From Trichocoleus desertorum ATA4-8-CV12 (lineage in GTDB: Bacteria; Cyanobacteriota; Cyanobacteriia; FACHB-46), in NCBI GenBank assembly GCA_019358975.1, contig JAHHIL010000006.1:1-64000 (forward strand): a DNA stretch of 64,000 nt. The letters run 5' to 3'. The translations under genes and the position numbers were made by a program. The notes below the pieces were generated by a model. The model was given only the letters and a program-made list of their open reading frames with translations. It searched no databases and was not told the origin of the DNA. Shown in pieces: positions 18,601-26,741 of the stretch. Each line of letters opens with the position of its first letter. The stretch's first letter is position 1.

Positions 18601-19503
18601 TTAATTTTTGATCTGTGATTTGAAAGAATTAAATGAGCGTTGACGTGGTTGATTAGTTCGTTGTCCGATCAAAACACTCATTAGAATGATGACAATCCCA
18701 ATCAGTTGAATTAGCGTAAATGTTTGGTGTAGAACGACAAATCCAACGATTGTTGCGACTACAGGACTCATCAACCCCAGATAGGAAACAGCCGATGCTT
18801 TGAGTTTATCAATCCCTCGGAACCAAAGCGCATAAGCAAGTCCAGTGCCGACTAAACCTAGATAAATAAAGCCTAACAGGTTGGTTACTGAAAGATGAGT
18901 TATTGGACCTTCAATTACTAAGGCAATTGGCATTAGAACAATTCCTCCAACGACTAACTGCCATGCTGTAAAGACAAGTAGAGAAACTGGGCGTTTCCAC
19001 CGTTTCACTAGTACCGTTCCCAAACCCATTGTTGCAGCTCCAGCAATCGCGGCCACAATGCCAACACTATCAAGGCGTGCAGCAGGTCCGAGAACCAGCA
19101 ACCCAACACCAACAAAGCCAGCGATCGCTACCGTAATGGACAGCTTAGACGGTTTTTCATTCAATATTCCCCAGGAAAACAATACGACTAGTAGAGGCTG
19201 GATCGCGCCTGCGGTTGCTGCAACGCCACCTGGAAGACGATAAGCAGCAATAAATAATAGCGCTTGAAAGAGTCCGATATTGAGGCTGCCTAAGAGCAAA
19301 ATGCGCCACCACCAAATACCTTGAGGCAATTGTCTCAGCCATGCTATGAGCAGAATACCAATTGGCAGCGAACGTAAGGCCGCCACCAATAGCGGATGGT
19401 CAGGCGGTAGGAGTTCAGTTGCCACAACGTAAGTCGTTCCCCAAGTTATCGGCGCTAGAGCAGTCAGCAAAATATCGGACAGATGAACGTGGGCTGTCTT
19501 CAT
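18601..19503 (-). CDS. EamA/DMT-family exporter
   Basis: A 300-residue inner-membrane protein with ten hydrophobic segments in two EamA halves. The first opens with the conserved TWGTTYVVATE; the second includes FIYLGLVGTGLAYALWF and LGLMSPVVATIVGFVVL. Proteins of the drug/metabolite transporter superfamily export amino acids, metabolites or drugs; the substrate here is unknown. The gene is divergent from a MarR-type regulator with 85 bp between the starts, and the shared region carries an operator-like repeat, so its expression is probably controlled by that regulator and an effector molecule. Confidence 0.88.
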   Translation of the reverse strand: MKTAHVHLSDILLTALAPITWGTTYVVATELLPPDHPLLVAALRSLPIGILLIAWLRQLPQGIWWWRILLLGSLNIGLFQALLFIAAYRLPGGVAATAGAIQPLLVVLFSWGILNEKPSKLSITVAIAGFVGVGLLVLGPAARLDSVGIVAAIAGAATMGLGTVLVKRWKRPVSLLVFTAWQLVVGGIVLMPIALVIEGPITHLSVTNLLGFIYLGLVGTGLAYALWFRGIDKLKASAVSYLGLMSPVVATIVGFVVLHQTFTLIQLIGIVIILMSVLIGQRTNQPRQRSFNSFKSQIKN

Positions 19504-19518
19504 AGCTTTTATCTCTAT

Positions 19519-19582
19519 ATCAAGATACTCTGTGTCAAGATTACAGCAGTTGTCTTGACATTAAGATAGTTGACATCAAGAT
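19519..19582. promoter_or_regulatory. Operator-like repeats between DMT exporter and MarR genes
   Basis: A perfect 8-bp inverted repeat, TGTCAAGA (19533-19540) and TCTTGACA (19553-19560), is flanked by two copies of ATCAAGAT (19519-19526 and 19575-19582). The TCAAGAT core thus appears four times counting both strands in 64 bp. MarR dimers bind such palindromes, and the divergent layout is the classic autoregulated one. The 12-base spacer is longer than usual, so alternative pairings of adjacent half-sites are possible. Confidence 0.65.
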
Positions 19583-19588
19583 TTTTAG

Positions 19589-20095
19589 ATGAGTAGCATT
19601 TTAATGAACGCCGATCCAGTCGATGCAGTTTTGGCTCAATGGCAGAAAGAGCGCCCTGACTTAAACGTGTCATCTATGGGCATCATTGGCAGGATAGGGC
19701 GGCTAACCAAACACCTAGAACGAGCGCTTCAGGAGATATTTTCAGACTTTGATTTGAATGCTGGAGAATTTGATGTGTTGGCTACATTGCGCCGCTCGGG
19801 TCAGCCGTACCAGCTTTCGCCGACTATGCTATTCAACACCTTGATGATTTCATCCGGTACAATGACGCATCGGATAGATCGCTTAGAACAAGCAGACCTT
19901 GTGCGGCGCATTCCCGATCCAAGCGATCGCCGAGGAACGCTAATTCAGTTGACCAACAAAGGTTTCAACGTGATTGAAAAAGCTGTTGAGGCTCATGTTG
20001 CCAATATGAATCGTCTCCTTAGCAGTTTAGAAAAAGCGGAACGTGAAGTTCTCGCTCAATTGCTACGTAAGCTGTTAATTTCGTTTGAGGAGTAG
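19589..20095 (+). CDS. MarR-family transcriptional regulator
   Basis: A 168-residue winged-helix regulator. The DNA-binding domain spans about residues 45-115: FDVLATLRRSG, then SSGTMTHRIDRLEQADLVRRIPDPSDRRGTLIQLT, the canonical recognition helix and wing. The helical N- and C-termini form the dimer interface. It is divergent from the DMT exporter gene and very likely represses it and itself. The ATG at 19589 is the first in frame; ATG 19604 is an alternative. Neither has a strong Shine-Dalgarno sequence. Confidence 0.92.
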   Translation: MSSILMNADPVDAVLAQWQKERPDLNVSSMGIIGRIGRLTKHLERALQEIFSDFDLNAGEFDVLATLRRSGQPYQLSPTMLFNTLMISSGTMTHRIDRLEQADLVRRIPDPSDRRGTLIQLTNKGFNVIEKAVEAHVANMNRLLSSLEKAEREVLAQLLRKLLISFEE

Positions 20096-20488
20096 CGATC
20101 GAACATAATTCAAGCCTGAATAAAGTTGTTGTGATAACCGTAAAAACGCAGCATAAAAACCCGCTTGGCTCGGACAGTTGAAAGATCTTGGTGGTGATGC
20201 CAAGGTTACTTGTTGCCGCTCAACTGGAACGTTAATACTTCATAGGCGATCGTCCCTTTAGAGTGAAGAAGATTCAATTTGCTGATGGGTATTTGTGATA
20301 GCTGAAAGCCTAATGCCAAAAGTTAAATGATACGAGCGATCGCACTTCAGCAAGAAGACAAAAGATTGTGGAGTAGGATCAAAAAAATATATGGGGTTAG
20401 AGCGATCGCACACCTAGCAAGAACGAGGGCGATACAATTTATGCAACCTTGTTAGGTGTTGAAAACCTGAAGGAAATAACTTAATTCC
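20096..20488. other. Gene-free stretch before the toxin-antitoxin pair
   Basis: This 393-bp stretch has several HIP1 sites and short frames in all phases, none with an RBS or family resemblance. A piece around 20160-20265 can be read as a short globular-looking peptide and might be a gene remnant, but I cannot name it. The left copy of the 12-bp repeat that bounds the toxin-antitoxin pair lies at its end. Confidence 0.4.
20445..20456 (+). repeat. 12-bp direct repeat, left copy
   Basis: AACCTTGTTAGG, identical to 20996-21007. The two copies bound the toxin-antitoxin genes. See the right copy. Confidence 0.7.
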
Positions 20489-20716
20489 ATGAATACCCTT
20501 GAGCAAGTACTAGAAACTGCGTTGCAACTGCCCTACGAACAGCAGGAAATGTTGATCAAAATTTTGCAAAATCGCCACCATGAAAGTCGTCGCGCAGAAA
20601 TGGCTGCGGATGCCCAACAAACATTAGCTGATTTTCGGGCAGGTAAATTTCGACCTCAGTCAGCCGAAGATATTGTTTCAGCATTACGTGAGTCCTTGCA
20701 CGAGCCAGAAGCGTGA
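20489..20716 (+). CDS. Probable antitoxin of a RelE/YafQ-type pair
   Basis: A 75-residue, acidic, helical protein. Its position directly before and overlapping a RelE-like toxin gene (TGA shared with the GTG start) marks it as the antitoxin. The N-terminal LEQVLETALQLPYEQQEMLIKIL segment is common to cyanobacterial antitoxins of this sort. The C-terminal half is probably unfolded and wraps the toxin. AAGGAA is 14 bases before the ATG. I do not see a classical ribbon-helix-helix. Confidence 0.75.
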   Translation: MNTLEQVLETALQLPYEQQEMLIKILQNRHHESRRAEMAADAQQTLADFRAGKFRPQSAEDIVSALRESLHEPEA

Positions 20717-20997
20717 GACCGCTGGTTTTAACCCCCAAATTTAAGCGGGCATTTCGTAAGTTTGTAAAGCGAAATGCTGATCTTCAGCAGCGGATTGAAG
20801 CAACTCTTCAACAAATGGAAGCAGACGTATTCGCTCCTACCTTAGGTACTCATAAACTGAGTGGTAAGTTGGATGGTCTGCAATCCTGTTCTTGCGGCTA
20901 TGACTGTCGTGTAGTTTTCTCCATTGAGCAGGATACGGAAACCAATAGTGAAGTGCTTGTCCTGATAGACATTGGAACCCATGATGAAGTTTATTAA
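20713..20997 (+). CDS. RelE/YafQ-family mRNA interferase toxin
   Basis: A 94-residue basic protein of the RelE/ParE fold: FKRAFRKFVKRNADLQQRIEATLQQM (helices), then HKLSGKLDGLQSCSCGYDCRVVFSIE and VLVLIDIGTHDEVY, the C-terminal block typical of the YafQ/RelE/StbE group. Such toxins cleave mRNA on the ribosome, and the antitoxin neutralises them. The GTG at 20713 overlaps the antitoxin stop codon by four bases. The toxin stop codon is part of the right copy of a 12-bp direct repeat. Confidence 0.85.
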   Translation: MRPLVLTPKFKRAFRKFVKRNADLQQRIEATLQQMEADVFAPTLGTHKLSGKLDGLQSCSCGYDCRVVFSIEQDTETNSEVLVLIDIGTHDEVY

Positions 20998-21007
20998 CCT
21001 TGTTAGG
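20996..21007 (+). repeat. 12-bp direct repeat, right copy
   Basis: AACCTTGTTAGG, identical to 20445-20456. Its leading TAA (with the preceding T) is the toxin stop codon. The two copies enclose 539 bp holding both toxin-antitoxin genes, as expected for a cassette captured or lost by short-repeat recombination. Confidence 0.7.
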
Positions 21008-21055
21008 CATTACAGCGGTATAACAAGGAGAAAATGGGGAGCTGACTGAGAAGCA

Positions 21056-21784
21056 ATGAGCATGATTGTGGCGGAAGAGGTACATAAGTGGTACGGCAAG
21101 TTTCATGTCTTGCGGGGGGCAAGTCTGACCGTAGAGCGGGGGGAAGTTGTCGTAATTATGGGGCCTTCTGGCTCTGGGAAATCTACCTTTATCCGCACCT
21201 TTAATGCGCTCGAAGAGTATCAAAAGGGGCGGATTGCAATAGATGGCATTGAGCTATCCCACGATCTGCGGAATATCGAAACGATTCGGCAGGAAGTAGG
21301 GATGGTGTTTCAGCAGTTCAACCTGTTTCCGCATTTGACCGTGGTGCAGAATATTACACTGGCTCCAAAATGGGTGCGGAAGTGGGCCAAAACCCAAGCC
21401 GAAGATGTCGCGATGCAGCTACTAGAGCGAGTGGGAATTTTGGAGCAAGCCCACAAGTATCCAGGTCAGCTTTCGGGAGGGCAGCAGCAACGAGTCGCGA
21501 TCGCCCGTGCCCTAGCCATGCAACCCAAAATCATGCTGTTTGATGAACCCACCTCCGCCCTCGACCCCGAAATGGTGCGCGAAGTGCTGGACGTAATGCG
21601 ATCGCTGGCCGAATCTGGCATGACGATGGTGGTGGTTAGCCATGAAGTGGGGTTTGCGCGAGAAGTCGCCGATCGCATTATCTTGATGGATGGCGGCGCT
21701 TTAATCGAGTCAGGTACCCCCACCGAGTTTTTCCAGAATCCCCGCGAGGAACGCACTCGTCAGTTTTTGGCTCAGATTTTGTAG
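21056..21784 (+). CDS. Polar amino-acid ABC transporter ATPase
   Basis: A 242-residue GlnQ/AapP/BgtA-type ATPase. Walker A is GPSGSGKST (residues 36-44), the signature motif is [15 protein letters not shown], Walker B is [14 protein letters not shown], and the H-loop is [22 protein letters not shown] after Walker B is typical for amino-acid importers. It most likely energises the permeases encoded at 15501-17869, but 3.2 kb of unrelated genes lies between. In cyanobacteria this ATPase can serve more than one importer, so a separate location is workable. Confidence 0.92.
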   Translation: MSMIVAEEVHKWYGKFHVLRGASLTVERGEVVVIMGPSGSGKSTFIRTFNALEEYQKGRIAIDGIELSHDLRNIETIRQEVGMVFQQFNLFPHLTVVQNITLAPKWVRKWAKTQAEDVAMQLLERVGILEQAHKYPGQLSGGQQQRVAIARALAMQPKIMLFDEPTSALDPEMVREVLDVMRSLAESGMTMVVVSHEVGFAREVADRIILMDGGALIESGTPTEFFQNPREERTRQFLAQIL

Positions 21785-21801
21785 CGCTTGACTACCCTGC
21801 T

Positions 21802-22476
21802 TCAAGGCTTAGATAACAAATCTGAAGGCAATGCCTGTACGCCTGGAACAGCGGTTGCGGCAGGCTTGACAGGTGTTTTATTAAACTGCATAGACACCAG
21901 GGCATAGCCTAAATAGGCAGGCAACAAAATTGCGATGAGAGCTGCGATCGCGCTGAGCCAAGTTACCGAGTTATGGGTGGGGCCATAGTGACAGCGATAG
22001 GGGTCGTAGTTAAGGTAGTCACCCTTGATAATTTCTCGCATGGCGATCGGGCGCTTGAAGCGGACTCGGCGATCGTCCAGTTTTTCTAGCATGATCCAGC
22101 CTGCTTCCGATTCCTCCTGGCACATCCGCTGAAATACGGCTGGGTCACGAAACAAATCCCGACTCGCCCGGATAATTTTGAATTCCCAACCCATTAAGCG
22201 TGGGTCGCGCTGAGCTTCTTTGGTGGCTGCATTCGCAGTTTGTCCATTCGCAGTTTGTCCATTTGCAGTTTGGCCATTAGCGGTTTGGCGTGGAGCAGTG
22301 GTGTTCCCGTGGCCTGTTTTGGCAATATCTTCTTTCGTCTCGTAGCGGGTCAAAATTTCCTCCTCCTCACTTTGCTGCCCCAAAACTACCTGCTGCCAGC
22401 GCAACCAATTTCCTAAGAGAGTTGCCTGAGCGCCCAAACTGCCAACGAATAAGCTCAAAACCGTGATTTCCAACAT
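21802..22476 (-). CDS. Conserved hypothetical protein with two membrane helices and QTANG repeats
   Basis: A 224-residue protein. An N-terminal hydrophobic segment (residues 3-25) is followed by an acidic linker, a tandem QTANG repeat (about residues 64-83), a folded soluble segment (DPRLMGWEFKIIRASRDLFR ... WIMLEKLDDRRVRFKRPI), and a membrane helix near residues 175-200 (SAIAALIAILLPAYLGYAL). I recognise no family name; the central segment looks conserved and globular. The gene converges on the ABC ATPase gene with 17 bp between their ends. Confidence 0.6.
   Translation of the reverse strand: MLEITVLSLFVGSLGAQATLLGNWLRWQQVVLGQQSEEEEILTRYETKEDIAKTGHGNTTAPRQTANGQTANGQTANGQTANAATKEAQRDPRLMGWEFKIIRASRDLFRDPAVFQRMCQEESEAGWIMLEKLDDRRVRFKRPIAMREIIKGDYLNYDPYRCHYGPTHNSVTWLSAIAALIAILLPAYLGYALVSMQFNKTPVKPAATAVPGVQALPSDLLSKP
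22232..22290. repeat. In-frame 15-bp tandem repeat
   Basis: Units at 22232-22246, 22247-22261 (identical), 22262-22276 and a diverged fourth from 22277. On the minus strand each encodes one QTANG unit, so copy changes keep the frame. Confidence 0.85.
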
Positions 22477-22674
22477 ATCTTTATTTCCTACCTGGATTCA
22501 TTGGCAAATCCGGAATTCGAGCCTGTTTGAAAGCGCCAGTGCTGAACTGAGTTAGCGCGAATATAGCAGATATTGCTGAAGTTTAAACCTGTTTTAAGCT
22601 CCCATACTTCATCATGGTTTTTTGACATTGGTAATACAGATTTAGAGGCAGAGCGATCGCCTACTCTGCCGCTT

Positions 22675-23865
22675 CTACCGAGTCTTGGCACTGCTTTGGG
22701 GTAGATACCCTTCTATTAACAGATCTGGCCCCACCGATCGCCAGCGCAGTTTTTCTAAAGGCAAGGCTTCGGGCATGGTGAGGAAGCCTAGGTCACCCAC
22801 CGGAGAAGGGGCTGTGCTGCCACCGACAATCTTGGGAGCAATAAAGGCTAAGACTTTTTGCACCGTACCCTCTGCGATCGCTTGAGCAGCCAAGGTGCCG
22901 CCACATTCCCACAACACCGACAAAAAGCCGCGATCGTAAAGGTGGGTCATAACCTGGGCAGGTGTAAGCGGGGACAGCTCTACTACCTCTACTCCTAGTT
23001 GTCTTAGCAATGCTTGGAACTCAGGCTTCACTCCCGGCTCTGTGATCACCAAAGTAGGTGCTGCTGTGGTTTGCCACAGATGAGCTTGCTCTGGCAAATT
23101 TAGGGTGCGGCTCATCACGACCCGCAACGGATGAGGGCCATCAACTTGACGGCTGGTGAGCAATGGATTGTCAAGCCGTACAGTATTGCCACCCACGATC
23201 ACAGCATCACAAGCGGCTCGCAGTTGAAACACTTCTGCCCTGGCTGCTTGCCCTGTAATCCAGGCACTGTGGCCGCTATTGGTGGCAATTTTGCCATCTA
23301 AAGTCATGGCATATTTGAAAATGCCAAAGGGTTGATGGTAGCGAATCCGATGCACAAAAGCTTCATTTAACTCCTGGCAAGCAGCCTCTTCTACCCCTGT
23401 CACCACTTCAATGCCTGCGGCTTGGAGTCGGGCAATGCCACCTCCTGCCACTTTGGGGTTGGGGTCTACCATCCCCACCACTGCTTTAGCGAGACCCGCT
23501 GCCACCACTGCCTCGGAACAGGGAGGGGTTCGTCCGTGATGGTTGCAAGGCTCTAGGTTGACATAAAGGGTGGCTCCTTGGGCGCGATCGCCTGCTTCCC
23601 GTAAGGCAAATACCTCGGCGTGAGGTTGGCCTGCCTGAGGATGAAAACCTTCGCCAATAATTTCTCCATCTTTGACGATGACAGCTCCCACTAAAGGATT
23701 GGGAGCAGTGCGGCCTAAGGCACGTCGAGCGAGTTCTAAGCAGCGCTGCATCATGGCGCGATCGAACACCGTCCCTATGGTGGTATTGTTTACCGCTGCA
23801 ACCGAGGCAAATCCTTTACTCTGATCGCCAGTTGAGTTAATGGGGTCAAAACGTCCAGAATCCAA
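22675..23865 (-). CDS. ribD: Bifunctional riboflavin biosynthesis protein RibD
   Basis: Deaminates the pyrimidine product of GTP cyclohydrolase II and then reduces its ribose, two steps of riboflavin synthesis. The deaminase domain (about residues 35-175) has the zinc site HAEVFAL and PCNHHGRTPPCSEAV. The reductase domain follows with KYAMTLDGKIATNSGHSAWIT and VIVGGNTVRLDNPLLT. The start is TTG at 23865, with GGAGG 5 bases upstream. The first 30 residues before the conserved MMQRCLELARR are longer than in many relatives, so an inner start cannot be excluded. Confidence 0.93.
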   Translation of the reverse strand: MDSGRFDPINSTGDQSKGFASVAAVNNTTIGTVFDRAMMQRCLELARRALGRTAPNPLVGAVIVKDGEIIGEGFHPQAGQPHAEVFALREAGDRAQGATLYVNLEPCNHHGRTPPCSEAVVAAGLAKAVVGMVDPNPKVAGGGIARLQAAGIEVVTGVEEAACQELNEAFVHRIRYHQPFGIFKYAMTLDGKIATNSGHSAWITGQAARAEVFQLRAACDAVIVGGNTVRLDNPLLTSRQVDGPHPLRVVMSRTLNLPEQAHLWQTTAAPTLVITEPGVKPEFQALLRQLGVEVVELSPLTPAQVMTHLYDRGFLSVLWECGGTLAAQAIAEGTVQKVLAFIAPKIVGGSTAPSPVGDLGFLTMPEALPLEKLRWRSVGPDLLIEGYLPQSSAKTR

Positions 23866-24046
23866 AGCCGCCTCCGAGCCGCGTTCAATATCCAGAAAAA
23901 AATCTTTCCTTAGTTTGACATTCTCGTTACTCCCCCTAAGGATAAAGTTGCAGCGCGATCGCGCCGTTAGACTAGGAGAGTCGTATCGTAACCAAGTGTT
24001 ACAAATTCACAAACTCAGATTCTGTCCTATTTCAGTCGGCTTCCAT

Positions 24047-24666
24047 TTGACATCCTCTCGCCGACAACCTGACGGTGTGGCGGGAGAAACCTAAGTCTCA
24101 CGACTTAGGTTTCTGTTTCTTTCCATTACTGGTTTTCTGCAACCGCCCTTTCAACTGATGCTGATCAGGTCTTACGTTCGCTCCACAGACTTTGACCGTG
24201 TGCCCCACGGCAAGAATATTTTGAGCGGCATTTATATCTCGGTCATGGTGGGTGCCACACTGGGGGCAGTGCCATTACGCTTCTTTTTGAAGTTGGGGTA
24301 TTTCGCCCGACCCACAAAGAAGTTGCTAAAAGCGGCTTGCAGATGTCTCAAGCCTTGTTGCAATGGAACGCAACTCACCTCATTCAAAAACTGGAGGTCA
24401 TCTTGTTTCTTCCATCCGGTCAACAGGGCAGAGCTTTGAACATAGTCAATCCGCTCTTGCCGTTCATACCAGGCTTGAGTTCTCACAGCCAAGGCGCGGT
24501 TGTAAACCAATCGCACACAGCCCAACGTTCGACGCAGGAGCGACTCCTGTTCGGGAGTTGGGTAAAAACGGTAGCGATAAGCCTTTTCCATCTCTCGCAT
24601 CCTATCAAGAGAGCTGTGAGAAGCATAGACTATATGGCAATTTTGGGGCATCCAACCTCGCTCCAT
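24047..24666 (-). mobile_element. Internally deleted IS200/IS605-type tnpB element
   Basis: A minus-strand element relic. The right end has a hairpin (AAACCTAAGTC and GACTTAGGTTT, 24088-24112) and finishes at TCAA (plus TTGA, 24047-24050), the tetranucleotide used at IS608-type right ends. It holds only a deleted tnpB and no tnpA. The left end is not resolved; 24666 is an upper guess. The 3' region would encode the omega-RNA scaffold if transcribed. Confidence 0.6.
24098..24591 (-). pseudogene. tnpB: tnpB relic lacking the RuvC core
   Basis: The first 105 or so codons from the ATG at 24591 encode the TnpB N-terminal domain (MEKAYRYRFYPTPEQESLLR ... LVYNRALAVRTQAWYERQ ... GLRHLQAAFSNFF ... 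[11 protein letters not shown]). There the sequence jumps, one frame over, to the C-terminal zinc-finger end: [20 protein letters not shown] at 24274 down to 24215, then a tail to a TGA at 24098-24100. About 200 residues containing the first two RuvC acidic residues are missing. In its own frame the N-terminal part stops at 24232. It cannot make an active nuclease. The [11 protein letters not shown] block with the last RuvC aspartate is intact. Confidence 0.85.
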
Positions 24667-24732
24667 TGCCGCTCCTACCCTTCTCGCCGTTAAGTGCTGC
24701 GCACTCTAGCAGGAGTCTCTCGGAGGTTTAAG

Positions 24733-26601
24733 ATGAGCTTCTTTCAATGGAACATAGATTTAAAGGTGGGCCAAGTGCGTCGCTGGCCCCGGTGTGGGCA
24801 TTTCCGGGGAGTGATGGTGGGAGCGATCGCGCTGAGCGTAATGCCTATCTCTCTGTCACCTGTTACGGCTCAGCCTGCCACTACTCAATCTGCCACCGCT
24901 CAGCTATCCCAGACGCTCAGCCCCAATGTCCAAAAGCTAGACAGCTTCTTAACTGAGTCCAGACCCCAGGCTGATAGCGCTGATGTAACGACGAGTGAAG
25001 TGCGCTTAGATGGCAGAACTCTTTTCTCGATCGCGCTGCCAGAGGTAGCCCAAACACCAGGCCCAACCACGCCAGTGAGACAACGGGCAAGAGATGTTGA
25101 GACGATTTTGCAACGAGTTGCCTCCAGTAAATTTGATCCAGGCAAGCTTCAGGTGACCAGTGCGATCGATCAGCAAAGTGGATTGCCTGTCATCTACATC
25201 AACGATCAATGGCTGATGACAGTCACAACGCTAGATGCCCAGTTGCAAGGTCGTGACCCAGAACGCTGGGCCGATCGCCTTACCGATATTATTGGCAATG
25301 CCTTGATTCGGGCACAGCAGGAACGGCAACCCCAATTTCTGCTGCGCCAAGCTCTAATCGCAGATGGTATTGGGCTTGTGGTGATTGTCGGCAGCTATGG
25401 GCTCAATCGTCTGCAACGCCGCCTTAGGGCTAAGCAAATACAGCTGCAAGCGCAGATTCCCACCCAAGCAGAAGTATTGCCAGATGCAGTAAGCTCAGCC
25501 GATCCCAGATCCTCTATCAGTGAGCAGCTTGAAACTGCCGCGATGGTCGAGCAGCAATTGACGGCTCGACAGCAGCACAACGTCTACGATATTAAACGCC
25601 GCCTAGTGGATGGTGCCCAAGTAGGGTTGTGGGGTGGCAGCACCTATGTGATTCTGGGCTTGTTTCCTCAAAGTCGCTGGTTGCAACCCCTGTTGTTCTC
25701 AGCTCCCTTGCAAGTTCTAGGAATTGGCCTCCTGACCTATGTCGCAGTCCGCGCGGCTGAAGTTTTAATTGATCAGTTTTTAGACGCGATCGCCGAAGGG
25801 CAACTTTTAGAACCAGAAGCTTCTCAGCGTTTAGCGTTACGAGTGTCTACTTTTTCGCGAGTGCTCAAAAGTGTGGTCACGATTGTTTGCACCTTCGCGG
25901 GTGGTTTGGCAGCTTTGTCAGTCGTCGGAGTAGATCTGATCCCCTTACTTGCTGGGGCTGGGATCATTGGTCTCGCGATTTCTTTTGCTTCTCAAAGCAT
26001 TATCAAAGATGTGATCAACGGCTTTCTGATTTTGCTAGAAGATCAGTACGCTGTAGGCGACGTGATCACCGTGGGGGAAGTCTCAGGTTTCGTCGAAAAT
26101 ATGAATTTGCGGATCACTCAACTTCGCAATAATGAGGGCCGCTTAATCACCATCCCTAACAGTGCGATCGCGATTGTGCAGAATCTCTCCAAAGACTGGT
26201 CTCGGGTAGATATCGCCATTGATATTGCCTATGGCACAGACCCCGATTGTGCCATAGAGACCATTCGCCAAGTCGGAGAAGCCATGTACAGCGATCGCGA
26301 ATGGCGCACGAAAATGCCTGAAGCTCCGGAAGTACTAGGCATTGATAAATTGGATCACGCCGGAATCCTAATTCGGGTTTGGCTCAAAACTCAACCTCTA
26401 CAACAATGGAAGGTCGCCCGCGAATTTCGTCGTCGGCTCAAGTACGCCCTAGACGAAGCTGAGATTGCGATCGGGTCTCCGCAACAAGCCCTGTGGTTTA
26501 GAAGTTCCCTCGATTTGTCTAATCCAGCCTCTGTTGCAGCCGATAAGCAACCTCCACGGCAGCTCCAGTTCACTGCAACTGAGCCCGATCGCGGGTTTTA
26601 G
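24733..26601 (+). CDS. MscS-family mechanosensitive channel with exported N-terminal domain
   Basis: A 622-residue membrane protein. It starts with an arginine-rich segment and a signal-like helix (VMVGAIALSVMPISLSPVTAQ), then a periplasmic region of about 140 residues. Several membrane helices follow, ending in the MscS pore helix (LLAGAGIIGLAISFASQSIIKDVINGF). The beta domain comes next (EDQYAVGDVITVGEVSGFVENMNLRITQLR, then LITIPNSAI), and a C-terminal alpha/beta domain after it. Such channels open under membrane tension and protect against osmotic shock. The ATG at 24733 is chosen because CGGAGG lies 6 bases upstream; the open frame begins earlier at 24694. Confidence 0.9.
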   Translation: MSFFQWNIDLKVGQVRRWPRCGHFRGVMVGAIALSVMPISLSPVTAQPATTQSATAQLSQTLSPNVQKLDSFLTESRPQADSADVTTSEVRLDGRTLFSIALPEVAQTPGPTTPVRQRARDVETILQRVASSKFDPGKLQVTSAIDQQSGLPVIYINDQWLMTVTTLDAQLQGRDPERWADRLTDIIGNALIRAQQERQPQFLLRQALIADGIGLVVIVGSYGLNRLQRRLRAKQIQLQAQIPTQAEVLPDAVSSADPRSSISEQLETAAMVEQQLTARQQHNVYDIKRRLVDGAQVGLWGGSTYVILGLFPQSRWLQPLLFSAPLQVLGIGLLTYVAVRAAEVLIDQFLDAIAEGQLLEPEASQRLALRVSTFSRVLKSVVTIVCTFAGGLAALSVVGVDLIPLLAGAGIIGLAISFASQSIIKDVINGFLILLEDQYAVGDVITVGEVSGFVENMNLRITQLRNNEGRLITIPNSAIAIVQNLSKDWSRVDIAIDIAYGTDPDCAIETIRQVGEAMYSDREWRTKMPEAPEVLGIDKLDHAGILIRVWLKTQPLQQWKVAREFRRRLKYALDEAEIAIGSPQQALWFRSSLDLSNPASVAADKQPPRQLQFTATEPDRGF

Positions 26602-26659
26602 CGAAGCGTAGGAGAGCCCGGAGTGGGGCTAGCAGCAAATTCATAAATTTTTTCCAGAA

Positions 26660-26700
26660 TAAGATTCATTATCAATCGAGTAGAATAAGATTGATTATCA
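26660..26700 (+). promoter_or_regulatory. Two Zur-like boxes before znuA
   Basis: TAAGATTCATTATCA (26660-26674) and TAAGATTGATTATCA (26686-26700) differ at one base and lie 26 bp apart. Their right halves, ATTATCA, match the half-site of Fur/Zur-type operators; the left halves match only partly. TAGAAT at 26681-26686 could be the -10 box, so a repressor bound here would block it. Placement directly before a zinc-uptake gene supports zinc control by Zur. Confidence 0.65.
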
Positions 26701-26741
26701 TTTTCGCGCCAGTGGCAGGCTGGTATCTCTGGAGAAAAGCT

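Noticed and set aside
20160-20265. Possible protein-gene remnant before the toxin-antitoxin pair
   Set aside because: A short peptide can be read but matches no family I can name; too short to call.
24158-24731. Plus-strand frames across the tnpB relic
   Set aside because: Antisense to recognisable TnpB sequence; no independent support.
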